Shown here one piece after another: positions 21,898 through 32,496 of a stretch of DNA of 64,000 nt (its first letter is position 1; every line of letters starts with the position of its first letter). The position numbers and the translations under genes are program-made. Below the pieces are notes generated by a model. It ran no database searches. It saw only the letters and a list, made by a program, of their open reading frames with translations, and had not been told where the DNA came from. Origin of the DNA: Lottia gigantea (Eukaryota; Mollusca; Gastropoda; Lottiidae); assembly GCF_000327385.1 (NCBI RefSeq), contig NW_008707225.1, positions 1,937,003-2,001,002 of the forward strand. The letters run 5' to 3'.

Positions 21898-23899
21898 TGA
21901 TGATGATGATGATGATACAGAATCAACCGGTTTATAGCAGAAAGTCTTCATTGCTCATGAACGAATAACCCCTCTCTCCTAATTTGAATATAACGGACAA
22001 ATCCATAATATAGTTGTTAGGAGGTATACTTAAATGTTTTAGTTACATGTATTTGTAGAAGATATAGCTCGAATAATTTCCAAAATGGTTATATAGGTGA
22101 CAAATCGTAAAGGAACATACAAAATCTAAGCTTCAGACACTTCTGCTCTGAGATAATAGTCTAGATGTGTTGCATGAGAATATCTTTATCACAAACATAA
22201 CGCTGAATAAATACTTATGAAAACCCTATCCCATATCAATTTCAGGGCCATGAAGCCGAGAGATATAAATCTCTGTTAGAGAAAACTATTCAAATTTTAC
22301 AAGATAGTTTACCTAGAACTATTATCAATCTCATGGAAGTTTTAAATGTTGAAATAACCAAAGATTTAAACAAAGGTCTTTTTTGCTCAGTCATTCACTT
22401 GTAAGTTATGTAAATAGATGAATTTAGAAGAAAAGCGCAGCGTCTATACCTTTGGATCTTGCCTTAGAGATAGCGAGTTTGATACTGTGGTTTTTTATCT
22501 CCTTGTTACTGCAAAGACCTTAAGAAACAGACATGACTGCATTATGTATATGCTAAATGGTTAAGAATTAATGATTAAACTATATTTTACAGTACCCTAT
22601 GTGGATGTGCTTCCTATCCTAAAAATAAACAAGATGAAATCGACCTGAGAAATGTAACCAGAGTATATCAGAATATAGTCAATGATATAGCTACTTCCGG
22701 TAAATTCGAAAAGGATGATTTTACTGTAGTGGATCAACCATTATTTAGAAATACGTATCTACCAACAGTGGTAAGATAGTATTTCAACATTGATTTCGCC
22801 GAGGATGTTTCCTATTCGAGCTTAGTTTTAGTTTTACCCAATAGCTTTGTGGTATGAATGTATGTGCTTCAGCTTAATTCATGAGCTTAAATATTTCGAC
22901 AATCGCTTAACTCTAGCTCCAATTTGCAAGTAGCTTTAAGGTTCGCCACCTTCCACCGAAACAATTTGTTGCTTCTGCACACCAGATATGCCATACATGT
23001 CAAGTCGCAAGTGCGTCATCATTTCACTATTACGATCTAATTCTTTTCACTACATAATTTGATACGTTTCAGGAAGGAGAACCAGATTATTCTTATTTCG
23101 CACCTGATTGTTTCCATCTGAGTCACAAAGGTCAAGCAACAGCCGCAGTAGCCTTATGGAATAATATGGTAAGACTCTTACCACCAACATATCAGTCATT
23201 TTGTATTCTCAAGCGTGGCAGGCAACAGCCACCAATAACATTGTGCCTTTTTCAATTCCTGACTGTCAACAGAACAGACCTATATTGAAATGCTGTCAAC
23301 AACGAACACATATACGAACATTATCAAATTTATTTGTGTTCTGAATCCAGAAACTGCACTTCTTTTGGATATCTGTTTATAAATGTTCGTGTTTTATTTC
23401 AGTTTCAACCTGTTGGTAAGAAAGATACGAACTGGGGAATTGGTAATCCAATATTCTGTCCAACAGAGGCAAGTCTTAATATTTCAGTTCATCAAACAAT
23501 ATAAACAAACAGCCATCCTCGATATAAGTACCATGTAGGAAATAAGCTATGATCATCGTAGCCGATTTCGCTGATAGAGGGAAAACATGATATTAGAATT
23601 TGCTATCCTACTAGTATAACATGCAAAGTTCCTATGTGATAAGCAAATTTGCGGGGATGACGTATTGCAGGAACCACAAACGTTTGATTGAAAATTGGAA
23701 TGGTGCAAATTGATGCTATCAAGTGCCCCCGATAATAATACAAAATAAAGAAATCCTCTTTACAACCCCTTTAAACCTTCATTATCTTGTATTTCAGGAA
23801 TCGCCATATATCTACACCAATAAAAACAGTGTGAATAGGACAAGTAACAAATCAGTTTATAGTAGAGATCATACTATGAAATTTAAACTGGATAGTTAG
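17666..23899 (+). CDS. secreted phospholipase B1-like GDSL lipase, copy 1
   Basis: Thirteen exons encode 406 residues: 17666-17705, 18277-18386, 18911-18971, 19201-19259, 20503-20570, 21074-21117, 21317-21425, 21674-21806, 22246-22400, 22593-22770, 23073-23168, 23403-23468, 23798-23899. Exon 1 gives a signal peptide ([13 protein letters not shown]). The catalytic blocks of the SGNH/GDSL phospholipase B family are intact: GDSLT (Ser), SIGGDG, GDNDLC (Asn) and PDCFHLS (Asp, His). The product likely hydrolyses acyl chains of phospholipids outside the cell. Human PLB1 has four such domains in one chain; this has one. Exon 2 may instead start three codons later at a second acceptor. The last intron (23469-23797) has a GC donor and is absent from the neighbouring copy. 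AATAAA is at 24023. Confidence 0.92.
18405..18860. other. compositionally distinct block in phospholipase B intron 2
   Basis: This block is visibly richer in G and C than the flanking intron and contains an 81-codon open frame at 18597-18842 (+). I do not recognise the translation as any family. It may be a decayed insertion. No terminal repeats are clear. Confidence 0.3.
19468..19528. repeat. left end of a TIR element, solo copy
   Basis: 61 bp that match 20068-20128 at all but a few positions, starting ccttgaaatgatagaagaca. It lies 600 bp upstream in the same intron, in the same orientation. It appears to be a truncated copy of the element at 20067-20309. Confidence 0.7.
19731..19980. repeat. 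row of three imperfect hairpins in an intron
   Basis: Hairpin 1: taatgtcg (19731-19738) pairs with cgacatta (19770-19777). Hairpin 2: ggtagataatcta (19823-19835) pairs perfectly with tagattatctacc (19871-19883). Hairpin 3: ggaatcta (19920-19927) pairs with tagattcc (19966-19973). Hairpins 2 and 3 share the words aggctcaa after the 5' arm and ttta before the 3' arm, so they are diverged tandem copies, yet their stems differ and still pair. Function is unknown. Confidence 0.55.
20034..20059. repeat. poly(T) tract
   Basis: A run of 26 T residues between the hairpin row and the TIR element. Length is likely variable and may be affected by assembly. Flanking copies of gaacctt occur on both sides. 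Confidence 0.9.
20067..20309. mobile_element. MITE-like element with about 20-bp terminal inverted repeats
   Basis: The left end (accttgaaatgatagaagac, then agggt) is an imperfect inverted repeat of the right end (taccctgtcttccatttcag, then gt). An internal pair, ctgggtta and aacccag, adds palindromic structure. It is about 243 bp, non-coding, and sits in intron 4 of phospholipase B copy 1. Confidence 0.65.
20571..21073. other. phospholipase B copy 1 intron 5
   Basis: 503 nt. Open frames at 20582-20803 and 20793-20996 do not resemble known proteins and have no phase or splice support as exons. The stretch 20610-20990 is less AT-rich than the flanks and may be a decayed repeat. Confidence 0.35.
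21831..21917. repeat. (TAA)n/(TGA)n compound microsatellite
   Basis: About 21 TAA units (21831-21893) run directly into about eight TGA units ending near 21917. It starts roughly 25 nt after the donor of exon 8 of phospholipase B copy 1, just downstream of the tract identical to copy 2. Confidence 0.95.
23651..23776. mobile_element. MITE fragment (same family as 4675-4946), copy 2
   Basis: Shares ttgcaggaa.cac, aatggaatggtgcaaa, tgctatca and the right end cctctttacaa.ccctttaaa with the copies at 4675 and 27062. The left terminus is not recognisable. It fills the 3' half of the last intron of phospholipase B copy 1. Confidence 0.65.
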
Positions 23900-24833
23900 G
23901 TTCAATACTTTATAACATTTCTACTTCATAACCTATCTTTCTCTGTTCTGTTATAAGATTTACCGGTGGTGTATTTTTATGTTATTAAAATCTTTTTATA
24001 GTATTTGTGTTTCTCTAAGGCGAATAAAACTGTGTTTTTTTCGTTTTTGATCCATTTCTTTCGTGTTTTTTTCTGTTATCGGTGATTTGAGTGTCAAAAT
24101 TGAGTGTAGAAATTGAAATTTGAAAGTTAAATGGTATTAAAAGATACAGGACATAATAATTTTCAATTCGCTGGATTATTTTCTTTTTTAAATGAAATCT
24201 AAATAACCTTGATTGCAGAATGACATTGTAGGTCTCTGTTTCCAAAATGTGTACCCATCGTAACATACAACCACTATATTTATTGACAGGTTATAGTAAT
24301 TGTAGGTCAAAACATTGGCGGTGAACCAAGAAACATTGTTACATAAGGTAGAAAAGTTATGATTAATTTTTGGAAAACAATCACTTCACATTGCAAAATT
24401 TTCTCAGTAGAATATCAAACCCCATCCCTCTTTGAGATGGTGTCTCCAGCACCATTTGTCCCCAATGTTGTAGACTTCACAATTGCAAATTTGGCGTCTT
24501 TCGACCAAACATGCTTCTTTACTTGCTTTCTCACTTCTAATTTTGTCATAGGCAAATGAATTCCCACTCACAGGCCTCTTATGACGAATTATTGCCCAGT
24601 GTGCTCTGGCAAGACCAAACCCATTTATTAGAATGGCTGCAATACTGGCGTGGACAAATTGATAAAGAGTTGAGTCTGTATGGACTGTCACAATATAATA
24701 AAACACCTGTCAAACCAATTTAATGGAAATATAAGATTCCATTCTTATCAATGATTGTCTTATTTTTACCTTGATAAGATTTTGTCTGTCACTTGTAATT
24801 TTACAGTCACTGGGAAAGGTTGTTTTCTCAATC
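23900..24833. other. intergenic between tandem phospholipase B genes
   Basis: AATAAA at 24023-24028 fits the end of the upstream transcript, giving a 3' UTR near 150 nt. The rest is 0.8 kb leading to the ATG at 24834. Overlapping open frames at 24359-24559 (+) and 24404-24706 (-) show no family resemblance. Confidence 0.5.
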
Positions 24834-27800
24834 ATGAGAACTTTCTTATTTCTTATCTGTATGGTCGCCTTGGGTAAGGTTTATTATTATTTCATTTTAT
24901 CATTTTATTTTTGTAAATCTTTATGATCCGGAATTTCGATGAAACTTTTGTCTATTTATACCTTTTTCCTGTTGGTGTAAGGGAATCCTACCCAGTTAAA
25001 TTAAACCCTTTTTGTAGACAACATTACTATATTTATGATAATGCTCCTGAAACTGAAAACTTATAATGCACTTATTACATTACATTGTACTTGCAGTGGA
25101 CCACAATCGTACTTGAATCAAATGATGCAAGCTAAAATCAGTTTAGAATGTGCTTTTCTACATAAAGCGGCATTTTTTCCCCTGTGCATAGCCTTTTTTG
25201 GTATTAGCTGAGTGGTATAGCAGTTACCATTGATTTAAATTGTCAAGGCATTATACAATGTATGACACAATCCTCTTACCTGAAGGACATGGCTACCGAG
25301 TTATACTTATCTCAAAATTAGATAAAAAAGATATAGGTCATTATTTTCTCCAATTTATCTAATTTTAGCTTATGTCAATCATAAGGCCACAATGATGAAT
25401 ATTTTTTCTTGTCATAATCGAAATTGCCTTCATGCATAGAAAATTACTGATTTTTATTAGGTACCGTATACTCCAATCGGTTATTGGGTTAAATGAGACG
25501 CAAACAGATTGCATTGAGAAAATACTCCCCAACGACTGTTTACTTTTACACGGAAGGGGCTGGGGACTCGAGAAGCTGTTCAACAATAAAATCATTTTGT
25601 TATTTTATTTTAGCCCACAGCCGAAACCGACATGAGAAATATGAACAGTTAGTGAAGCATGTTTCTAAAAATCCTCTTCTCGTGAAAAGTTTTGAGCAGA
25701 ATCTCAAGGAATTCGGTGGGAAGGTAAGTTTCTAAGAAACATTGCTATAGGTCTATATAAGACAACCTCATCTTGTGTGACGCTGATGAAGAAAATGTAG
25801 CGAATTAAGATGTAATATGTATACTTGAAAATGATAACTTGACAGAATGTTAACGGACATATCAGATGGGTGTATCTTGTTGGCACCCATGTCCAAACAT
25901 TTGCACAAATCAAACCTGCTGAATCATTTGAAGAATGTAAGACCTATATCATAAAAATGTATTATACTTTTAGCCCACGAAAACAGACTTTCCCTGCAAT
26001 GTTTTAGCACCATCCCCGAGTGTTCCAACTTCAGGTATTGTTTTTCCTGTTTTTTTTTCTTTTTCGTCTCAGCCCATCCTCCTTTCCAATTCGGGCTAAA
26101 CATTAAATCGTACGGTGATCTTTTATTTTCTCTCGGTTGAATTAATGTAACATTAAAGGGAAGCTCTAATGCTAAAACTTTTATTCCAATTGCAGACGAA
26201 CCAGATATATGGACGTTTTAAAGGCATTGTATTCAGATGAATGCATCACTTTAATATAATTTTTTCTCTATCAACAATTTAGATCTAACAATGACAATCT
26301 GGACGGACAAGTCTGCTAACTGACCTTAATTAAATCATGTCTTTGAATATATTTCAGTACATAAGTTAAGACCAGGTGATATCAAAGTGGTTGCCGCTTT
26401 GGGTGATTCAATTACTGTAAGTATAGACTACAATGAAGAATATACCACTGTCAGATCATAATTATTACAGAATCGTACAGACCAAACCTTTTTTAATTTA
26501 AATATTTGTGAAATAACATAAAAAGTTCAATTCTGAACCAACTGTGATCGGAGATTATTTTCTAGGTACATTTACATATTAAGACATGTATAATAGTCGC
26601 ATAATTCGGCAAAGCAATTTACTATTTATTACCGATTTTAGGCAGGAAATGGTATCACAGCTAAAACAATATTTGGGGTATTAAGAGAAGATAGAGGACT
26701 TTCATATAGGTAAACATTCTTTGAGCGTTTTTTCATAACAATTAGACTCCGTCAAATCGAGTTTAAATGTTTTAATATATGATTATGGATAGTTACTCAA
26801 ATCTGATTGTGGGTCGTAAGTATAGATAAAGTCAAACTTGAGTGTGGTCAATCTGCGAATAGATAAACTGTAATATGAATATTAATAAATAGAACTCTAA
26901 CTGAAATCTGAATAGATAAACTCTAATCTGAGTATGGTCAAACAGAAATCTGAATAAATAAACTAAACTCTGTTCATGTGTAAACTAGCATTTGTATAAT
27001 AGTCTACATAATATCTATCAAATGATGATAAGTCTAAGCTTAGATTTCGTGTGATGGATAAAATTGTAAAGAGTATTTCTAAATTAATTATCAGGGACAC
27101 TTATAGCATCGATTTGCATCATTCCATTTTCCAATTTTTAGTCAGATGTGTGTAGTTCTTGCAATTCCACTTAAACTTAAACTGAAGCATATAAAAAAAC
27201 CTGGTTTTCGTGGAATTGAAAGACCCACGGACGCCTGATTAAAAATTGGAATGGTTCAAATTGATGCTATCAGTGCTCCCGATACACTTAAAAGGTTCAC
27301 GAAACCTCTTTACATTCCCTTAAACTAAAATCGTATGAGTAATATGGAATCTTGTTGTTTTGTATGATTTGGTCGAAAAGAAACGTCTGGAAGATTAACC
27401 ATAAATAGAAATCAAACTGTTTATTTTGATCGTATTGTTATTTTGTAGTATTGGTGGAGATGATACATTTGAAGAAGCTATAACAATACCAAGTAAGATA
27501 TTTTGGGATATCTATAAATCGGGAAAACGCTAAAATAATAGATTGTTCTATATAGTTCTTTCGTTCACTATCAAAACTGGAATTATTCCAGAGTACTTTT
27601 CCCTTATTTTCAGACATCCTTAAGAAATATAATCCTGGAATCACTGGTTATTCCATCAAGTCTGGAAAGGTTTCCAGTAAATATTCAGCATTTAATGTCG
27701 CCGAGCCTGGAAATGTTTTCAGGTAAGTGGAACATTTACACATATTGAAAGGTTCAGTACAACTATAGGAAATTCCAAGTAATTAACCAAAGAAATCACT

Positions 27801-30388
27801 AATCTTTGATGTTTTAAGCACACTTTTTATCTCCATATTCAGTGATTTAACAGATGAAGCCAATAAATTGATAGAAAGATTGAAAGCTGATATCAATATT
27901 GATATTAATAATGACTGGAAATTAATAACTATCTTGATTGGTGATAATGATTTATGTGATATTTGTGATGAAGATGTAAGTATGTATAAGTATGATTAAA
28001 TGTAATGATTGAATGGTAAGTAAAGTTAACCCAAGATCGTGACTTTTGTCATTGTGAACATGACCCTATTATATGTAAAGTTTATTTCATAATAGTTGTG
28101 AACATGACCCGATTATATGTGACGTTATGTTATGATTATTGTGAACATAACCCCATTATATTATGAAGTTTATTTTATAATGATTGTGAACATGACCCGA
28201 TTATTTGTGAAGTTATGTAATGATTATTGTGAATATAACCCCATTATATGAAGTTATATAATATATGTTATAATGATTGTGATTGTTTGATTTTAGGGTC
28301 ATGAAGCTGAAAGATATGTTGCTATGCTAGAAAAGACGTTAGATACATTAAGAACTAATCTACCAAGAACTATAGTCAATGTTGTTGAGGTATTAAATGT
28401 GGATATTGTAAGAAAGTTAAATAAAGGATTGATATGCACTGTGGTTCACTTGTGAGTATACTCTTTAGTGCTCATATTCATTTCGTCAGATTTCAATTAG
28501 TAATGTGTGTCAGCTAGGCATAGGTGATTGAAAACATAACTAAATTACCAGGGGTAGCCTATGAGAGTAAAGCAAGGTAAACCCCTGTTAAAAAAAAATG
28601 GAATCATTCCACTTAAAGTCGAACAATTGTACAGCTCCAGGCCCCGTATTCTCAGCGCTAGGATGTCCTAAGTTCTTTTCTTCTTACATTGATTCTAGGA
28701 TATCCTAGCGCTAAGATCGTTTTCAGAATACAGGGCCAGGACACACTGTTACACCGTTTTAAGACTGGTTTGAAACCGCGACACCCTTTACCTTTCTTTT
28801 TTGGTAATATAGACTAAGTCATCTACGCTCGGATAAACTATTTTGAACTTTTCATCCAAATATCTTTCGTTGGAAATATAGTCATTCACTGAATTCCCTA
28901 TCGGATAACTTAAGTCTAAAATCACTCTTCTTTCATTTGAATCACTTTTTGGGACTGTATTAAGGGACGATAACTTATAAAAGGAACCGAATGGATTTTG
29001 TTTGAAAGGTACGGAATCTTCTGAAATGTTCTGTACACCGTCTGAATTCTTACCATCATGATTTATGTCGAGGGGTCGACTTTTAATGGAATAGAACTTG
29101 TTTATATCAAAGTCACAAACTTCATTTGATTTACCATTCCTCACACTGCTTCTCAACCACTTCTCTCAGACATGATGTCTTTACTCATCCAATATCAAGT
29201 CAGGTTCTTTCCAAGATATTCAACTGCCGTATAAACCAACATTAACCAGAAGAAAAAATACTGCTACTTGGTTGAATTTCAAATATAAACTGATTTGTTC
29301 ACGTTTTAATGAGAGGGTTAAGAATACTTTACTCGATCACTATCGAAAAAGAGCTCAGTATTTTAAAACAACTCACAACACAGGTCAGGGTTAATCAACA
29401 AATTATAACTTAAAGCTATCATGCCCTATATAGTACACAAACTAAATATTTACTTAGTCATTTATAAATAAAATTAAAAAATGCCACGTTTTTTTTTCTT
29501 TTCAGCTTCTTATGTAAATGTGCGGCTTTCCCGAAGACTGATAACGATAAGGCAGAATTAAGAAATATGACTCGAAGATACCAAACTATCGTACATGAAT
29601 TAGCCACCTCAGGAAAATATGACACCACTGAAGATTTTACAGTTGTTGATCAACCCTTCTTCAGAGATACTTATGTTCCCAGAAAGGTATGATCTAAAGT
29701 TTCAAATGGTTCATTTCACCTGTGTGAAAACTCAAGACTTGGCAACGTGTAGACCTATCAAAGACACTATATTAAATCGAAATTTAGAAAGTTGAAGTCA
29801 ACACCATGTCCACAGCAATTCAAGAGATTTTCTGATGCTATTGTTAGTGATTTTAACTATTTTTTAAATTATTGCTCGGATGGTTTATTTCCAGCCTGGA
29901 ACTAATGATGTGGATCTTTCATACTTCGCTCCAGATTGTTTTCATCTTAGTGAGATGGGCCATTCTAATGCTGCCATAGCTCTCTGGAATAATATGGTAA
30001 GTAGGTCGTATGCGCAAAGTCGACGCATTGGCGTACGGTTGATGGATTACGTTAGCCATCAGTAGGCCTATATTGACAGGATTTTGTCATAAGTGGTAAA
30101 TAAACGGGCATTATGGTCTTCAATGCTTAGGCTCATAATTGTTATTTGAGTTCTTGATTTACTTGATTTCTTCTGTGATCACAGCCTGTGATGGGGGCGC
30201 CTTTTTTTAATAAGGGGCACATGAAAATAGAAATACCAAGGAACTGGCAATAAATGTTTTTATCTTTTTCATTTTTTCAGTTCGAACGTGTTGGTCAGAA
30301 AGCAACTGAATGGGTTCTTGGTGAAACCATTAGCTGCCCGTCTGAGGACTCACCTTATATATTTACAAACAAAAATAGTCTTATATAA
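24834..30388 (+). CDS. secreted phospholipase B1-like GDSL lipase, copy 2
   Basis: Twelve exons encode 389 residues: 24834-24873, 25614-25723, 25974-26034, 26358-26416, 26642-26709, 27449-27492, 27614-27722, 27843-27975, 28297-28451, 29506-29686, 29895-29996, 30281-30388. The signal peptide is [14 protein letters not shown]. Catalytic blocks are intact: GDSIT, SIGGDD, GDNDLC and PDCFHLS. The first nine exons have exactly the same lengths as in copy 1 (40, 110, 61, 59, 68, 44, 109, 133, 155), so the genes arose by tandem duplication. Exon 12 corresponds to exons 12 plus 13 of copy 1. Intron 5 holds a full-length MITE; intron 9 holds a palindrome and a DIRS-like relic. AATAAA at 30387 overlaps the stop codon. 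Confidence 0.92.
26770..26965. repeat. degenerate short tandem repeats in intron 5
   Basis: Loose repeats of words such as gaatagataaact, taatctgagt and tatggtcaaa follow each other in phospholipase B copy 2 intron 5. Units are too diverged to set a consensus by eye. Confidence 0.45.
27062..27320. mobile_element. MITE with terminal inverted repeats, copy 3
   Basis: The left end (attgtaaagagtatttct) and right end (gaaacctctttacattccct) are inverted repeats. A longer inner pair, atagcatcgatttgcatcat against attggttcaaattgatgctatc-like sequence near 27255-27275, extends the palindrome. At about 260 bp it is the most complete copy of the family in the window. It lies in intron 5 of phospholipase B copy 2. 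Confidence 0.75.
28030..28285. repeat. minisatellite, units of about 45-55 bp
   Basis: Five or so copies of a unit built on gtgaacatgacccnattata, then tgaagttat and ataatgatt, lie head-to-tail in intron 8 of phospholipase B copy 2. Units alternate between two subtypes (acatgacccg and acataacccc). Confidence 0.8.
28640..28736. repeat. palindromic foldback element, copy B
   Basis: The ends ggccccgtattct and agaatacagggcc are inverted repeats. The inner arms share agcgctaggatgtccta and taggatatcctagcgct. It matches copy A (1285-1378) over the scctagcgctaagatcgttt core. It lies in intron 9 of phospholipase B copy 2, about 50 bp from the DIRS-like relic. Confidence 0.8.
28780..29156 (-). mobile_element. 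DIRS-like (tyrosine-recombinase) retroelement fossil, reverse transcriptase fragment
   Basis: An antisense coding relic inside intron 9 of phospholipase B copy 2. Its translation carries [10 protein letters not shown] and YPSVDDLV, spaced as in the first part of the reverse transcriptase of DIRS/Ngaro elements. It is a fragment, broken, without recombinase or terminal repeats in view. The upstream limit is uncertain and could extend towards 29400. It is probably old but retains clear family motifs. Confidence 0.65.
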
Positions 30389-30931
30389 TAAAATATAAAA
30401 GGACAATATATTGTATTGATTCTGTTGTATTTATTTGTAGACTTACAGTCTGTTTTATACAGGCCTATAGCCTCTGATAGATAGACCTATAGCCTCTGAT
30501 ATATATATAGCCCCATAGCCTCTGATAGATAGGCCTATAGCTTCAGATAGATAGGCCTATAGCCTCTGATAGGGAGGTTGGATCAATGAACAGTGTTTGT
30601 TTTATCTACAAATTATGCCACATGATAGGTATTTCGGTTTCGAGACTTGTTGAGCCTCACCGGTTTCTCTTAGCATTCAGACCAAAATAATGTCCACATA
30701 TAATAATGTTGCAGGTTATTAAAGCATACACAAATTTATCTCGAATCCTATATCTGTTTTGTTCTGGTCCAAGTCTTGTCGGCCTCTATCAGCTATTTTT
30801 GACAGAAACAACATAATTTTCCAAGTCCAGTGTGTTGGGCTGATTTTAAATCTTCATTTTAGAAGTGATTTTTGTTGTGGTCTGACGCCAGTTTAGCGGA
30901 AATAGTCAAGCAGTTATTCCCCTTATCAAAC
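30389..30931. other. intergenic between phospholipase B copy 2 and PIGF, with a minisatellite
   Basis: Contains the 3' end of the phospholipase gene, a tandem repeat (30461-30573) and about 350 bp of upstream sequence of PIGF. No other gene is seen. Confidence 0.5.
30461..30573. repeat. minisatellite, about 22-27 bp units
   Basis: Five units built on aggcctatagcctctgatag lie head-to-tail, with small differences (gacctatag, ccccatag, cttcag). It starts 73 bp after the stop codon of phospholipase B copy 2. Confidence 0.85.
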
Positions 30932-32496
30932 ATGGCAGCCTCCATGCAACAACAATATTTACCAAAACAAACCGTAAAAAGTGTTTTATATGGAAATGTT
31001 TTGAAGATTGGAATTAGTTCTTTGTTCCTTATCACACCTTTTTACTTTGGCCCTTTCCTAAGCCTAGTTCAGAACAATGACACGGCCATTAAAATACATA
31101 TTCTCTCAGTTTTTATTCTGGAAGTGTTGTTTCGAGTAATATTACCTGCTGATAAATCGCTCCTTTCCAAGGTAGTCTGTCTCTACCACAATTTACAAGT
31201 ATACAAGAAATTTTCTTGATACTTACACGGATAATTGATTTTTGTGTGACTGAATAAGACAATTCTTCCACATGTAACGCACTACAACCAAACTGGCTTT
31301 CAAAGATCAGGAAGGTTGCCTAGGCCAACTGGCTATCTGATAAAAAATGTGTTTTACATAAAGCTATGGAAGTCTTAGGATAATTAGGAGCTACTATGTA
31401 TTATGTCATGCTATAATAATCAGTATTATGTTTCTATTTGTTCCTTTTTTCTAATGTTTTTTTTTTGGTATTTTCCAGGGTACAGATGTCATAAAATATA
31501 TACTCATTATTCTTATCTCCTGCATATTTTATTTCTATACATCAATTGTTTATGGTGCTCCTTTTTTATCGTAAGTTACATAAAGACTATGAGTCACTAA
31601 GCAACTATTGTCTTTGAACAATTTTGTAAAGAGATTACTAAGATAAGATAGAATTTTATTGTGGGTTACACCATATTTCTCATAAGGTCAAATGGTACAG
31701 AACTACCAAACATATTATCAATCTTGCCTGAGCGACTTGTAAAAATAATCAAATGCTCATCAAGATAACAATGCAAGTTAATATCGTTCAATATTTCTTT
31801 CAGGAAAATCAATGAAACTTTACATTTCTCAGCTCTGTTGACCACTACAACAGTTATTCCATTATGTTTAAACCTAGGTCCTGATATCAACATCTGGATA
31901 AAGTCACTTCATTTACACAGGTATTATGTTGTTATTTTTTCTGTCTGACAAAATACGTTTATTGCACACTGCATGATGATTTAATTTAGTAGCCCTTGTC
32001 ATAAGGGCAGTGGTATCTAGGTGACTCTTTATAGTCATTATATAGTAATCTGTGAATCTGTATTATTGTTATTTCTTTACAGCACTGATGAGAGTTCCTG
32101 TTTAAATGTTGTTTATTCCATCACATGTATGTCAAGTCTATTTGGAGCATGGCTTGGTGCCTTTCCAATTCCTCTGGATTGGGACAGACCTTGGCAGGTA
32201 GAGTAGCTTAAACCTTTTTATTTTTTTACACATAGTAGTTCATTACAAGTAAAGATTCACAACTGGATGCATTGACCTTATGATTTGGAATAATATTCCA
32301 GCAGATGTTAATATCAAATATTTATTTACGTTTTATCTAAGTATGGTAATTAAATGATAACATTCTATTCTTATTTCAGATATGGCCTATAAGTTGTGTT
32401 ATTGGTAATATATTAGGTTATATAACTGGTGCTTTCCTCTCTAGTATTTATATACTCTTCAAATATAGACAATTAAATAAACTTAAATTAACATGA
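30932..32496 (+). CDS. PIGF, stabilising subunit of GPI ethanolamine phosphate transferases
   Basis: Five exons encode 226 residues: 30932-31171, 31479-31570, 31804-31920, 32083-32197, 32380-32496. The human protein is about 219 residues. PIGF is a multi-pass ER protein that supports PIGO and PIGG in adding ethanolamine phosphate to GPI anchors. The best mark is the conserved block GAWLGAFPIPLDWDRPWQ, running into IWPISC across the last intron. Hydrophobic segments occur in exon 1 (GISSLFLITPFYFGPFLSLV; IHILSVFILEVLF), exon 2 (ILIILISCIFYFYTSIV) and exon 5 (VIGNILGYITGAFLSS). The ATG at 30932 gives MAASMQQQYLP; a longer frame upstream lacks an ATG. AATAAA begins on the last base of the stop codon (32496-32501). 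Confidence 0.93.

Noticed and set aside
21654-21968. 104-codon open frame with long Ile and Met runs
   Set aside because: It is exon 8 of phospholipase B copy 1 read past its donor through the TAA/TGA microsatellite.
24359-24706. Overlapping frames on both strands between the phospholipase genes
   Set aside because: No splice or start context, no resemblance to known proteins, and overlapping antisense frames are expected by chance.
28788-29156. Independent host gene on the reverse strand
   Set aside because: The motifs are those of a DIRS-like reverse transcriptase, and the frame is a lone fragment in an intron.
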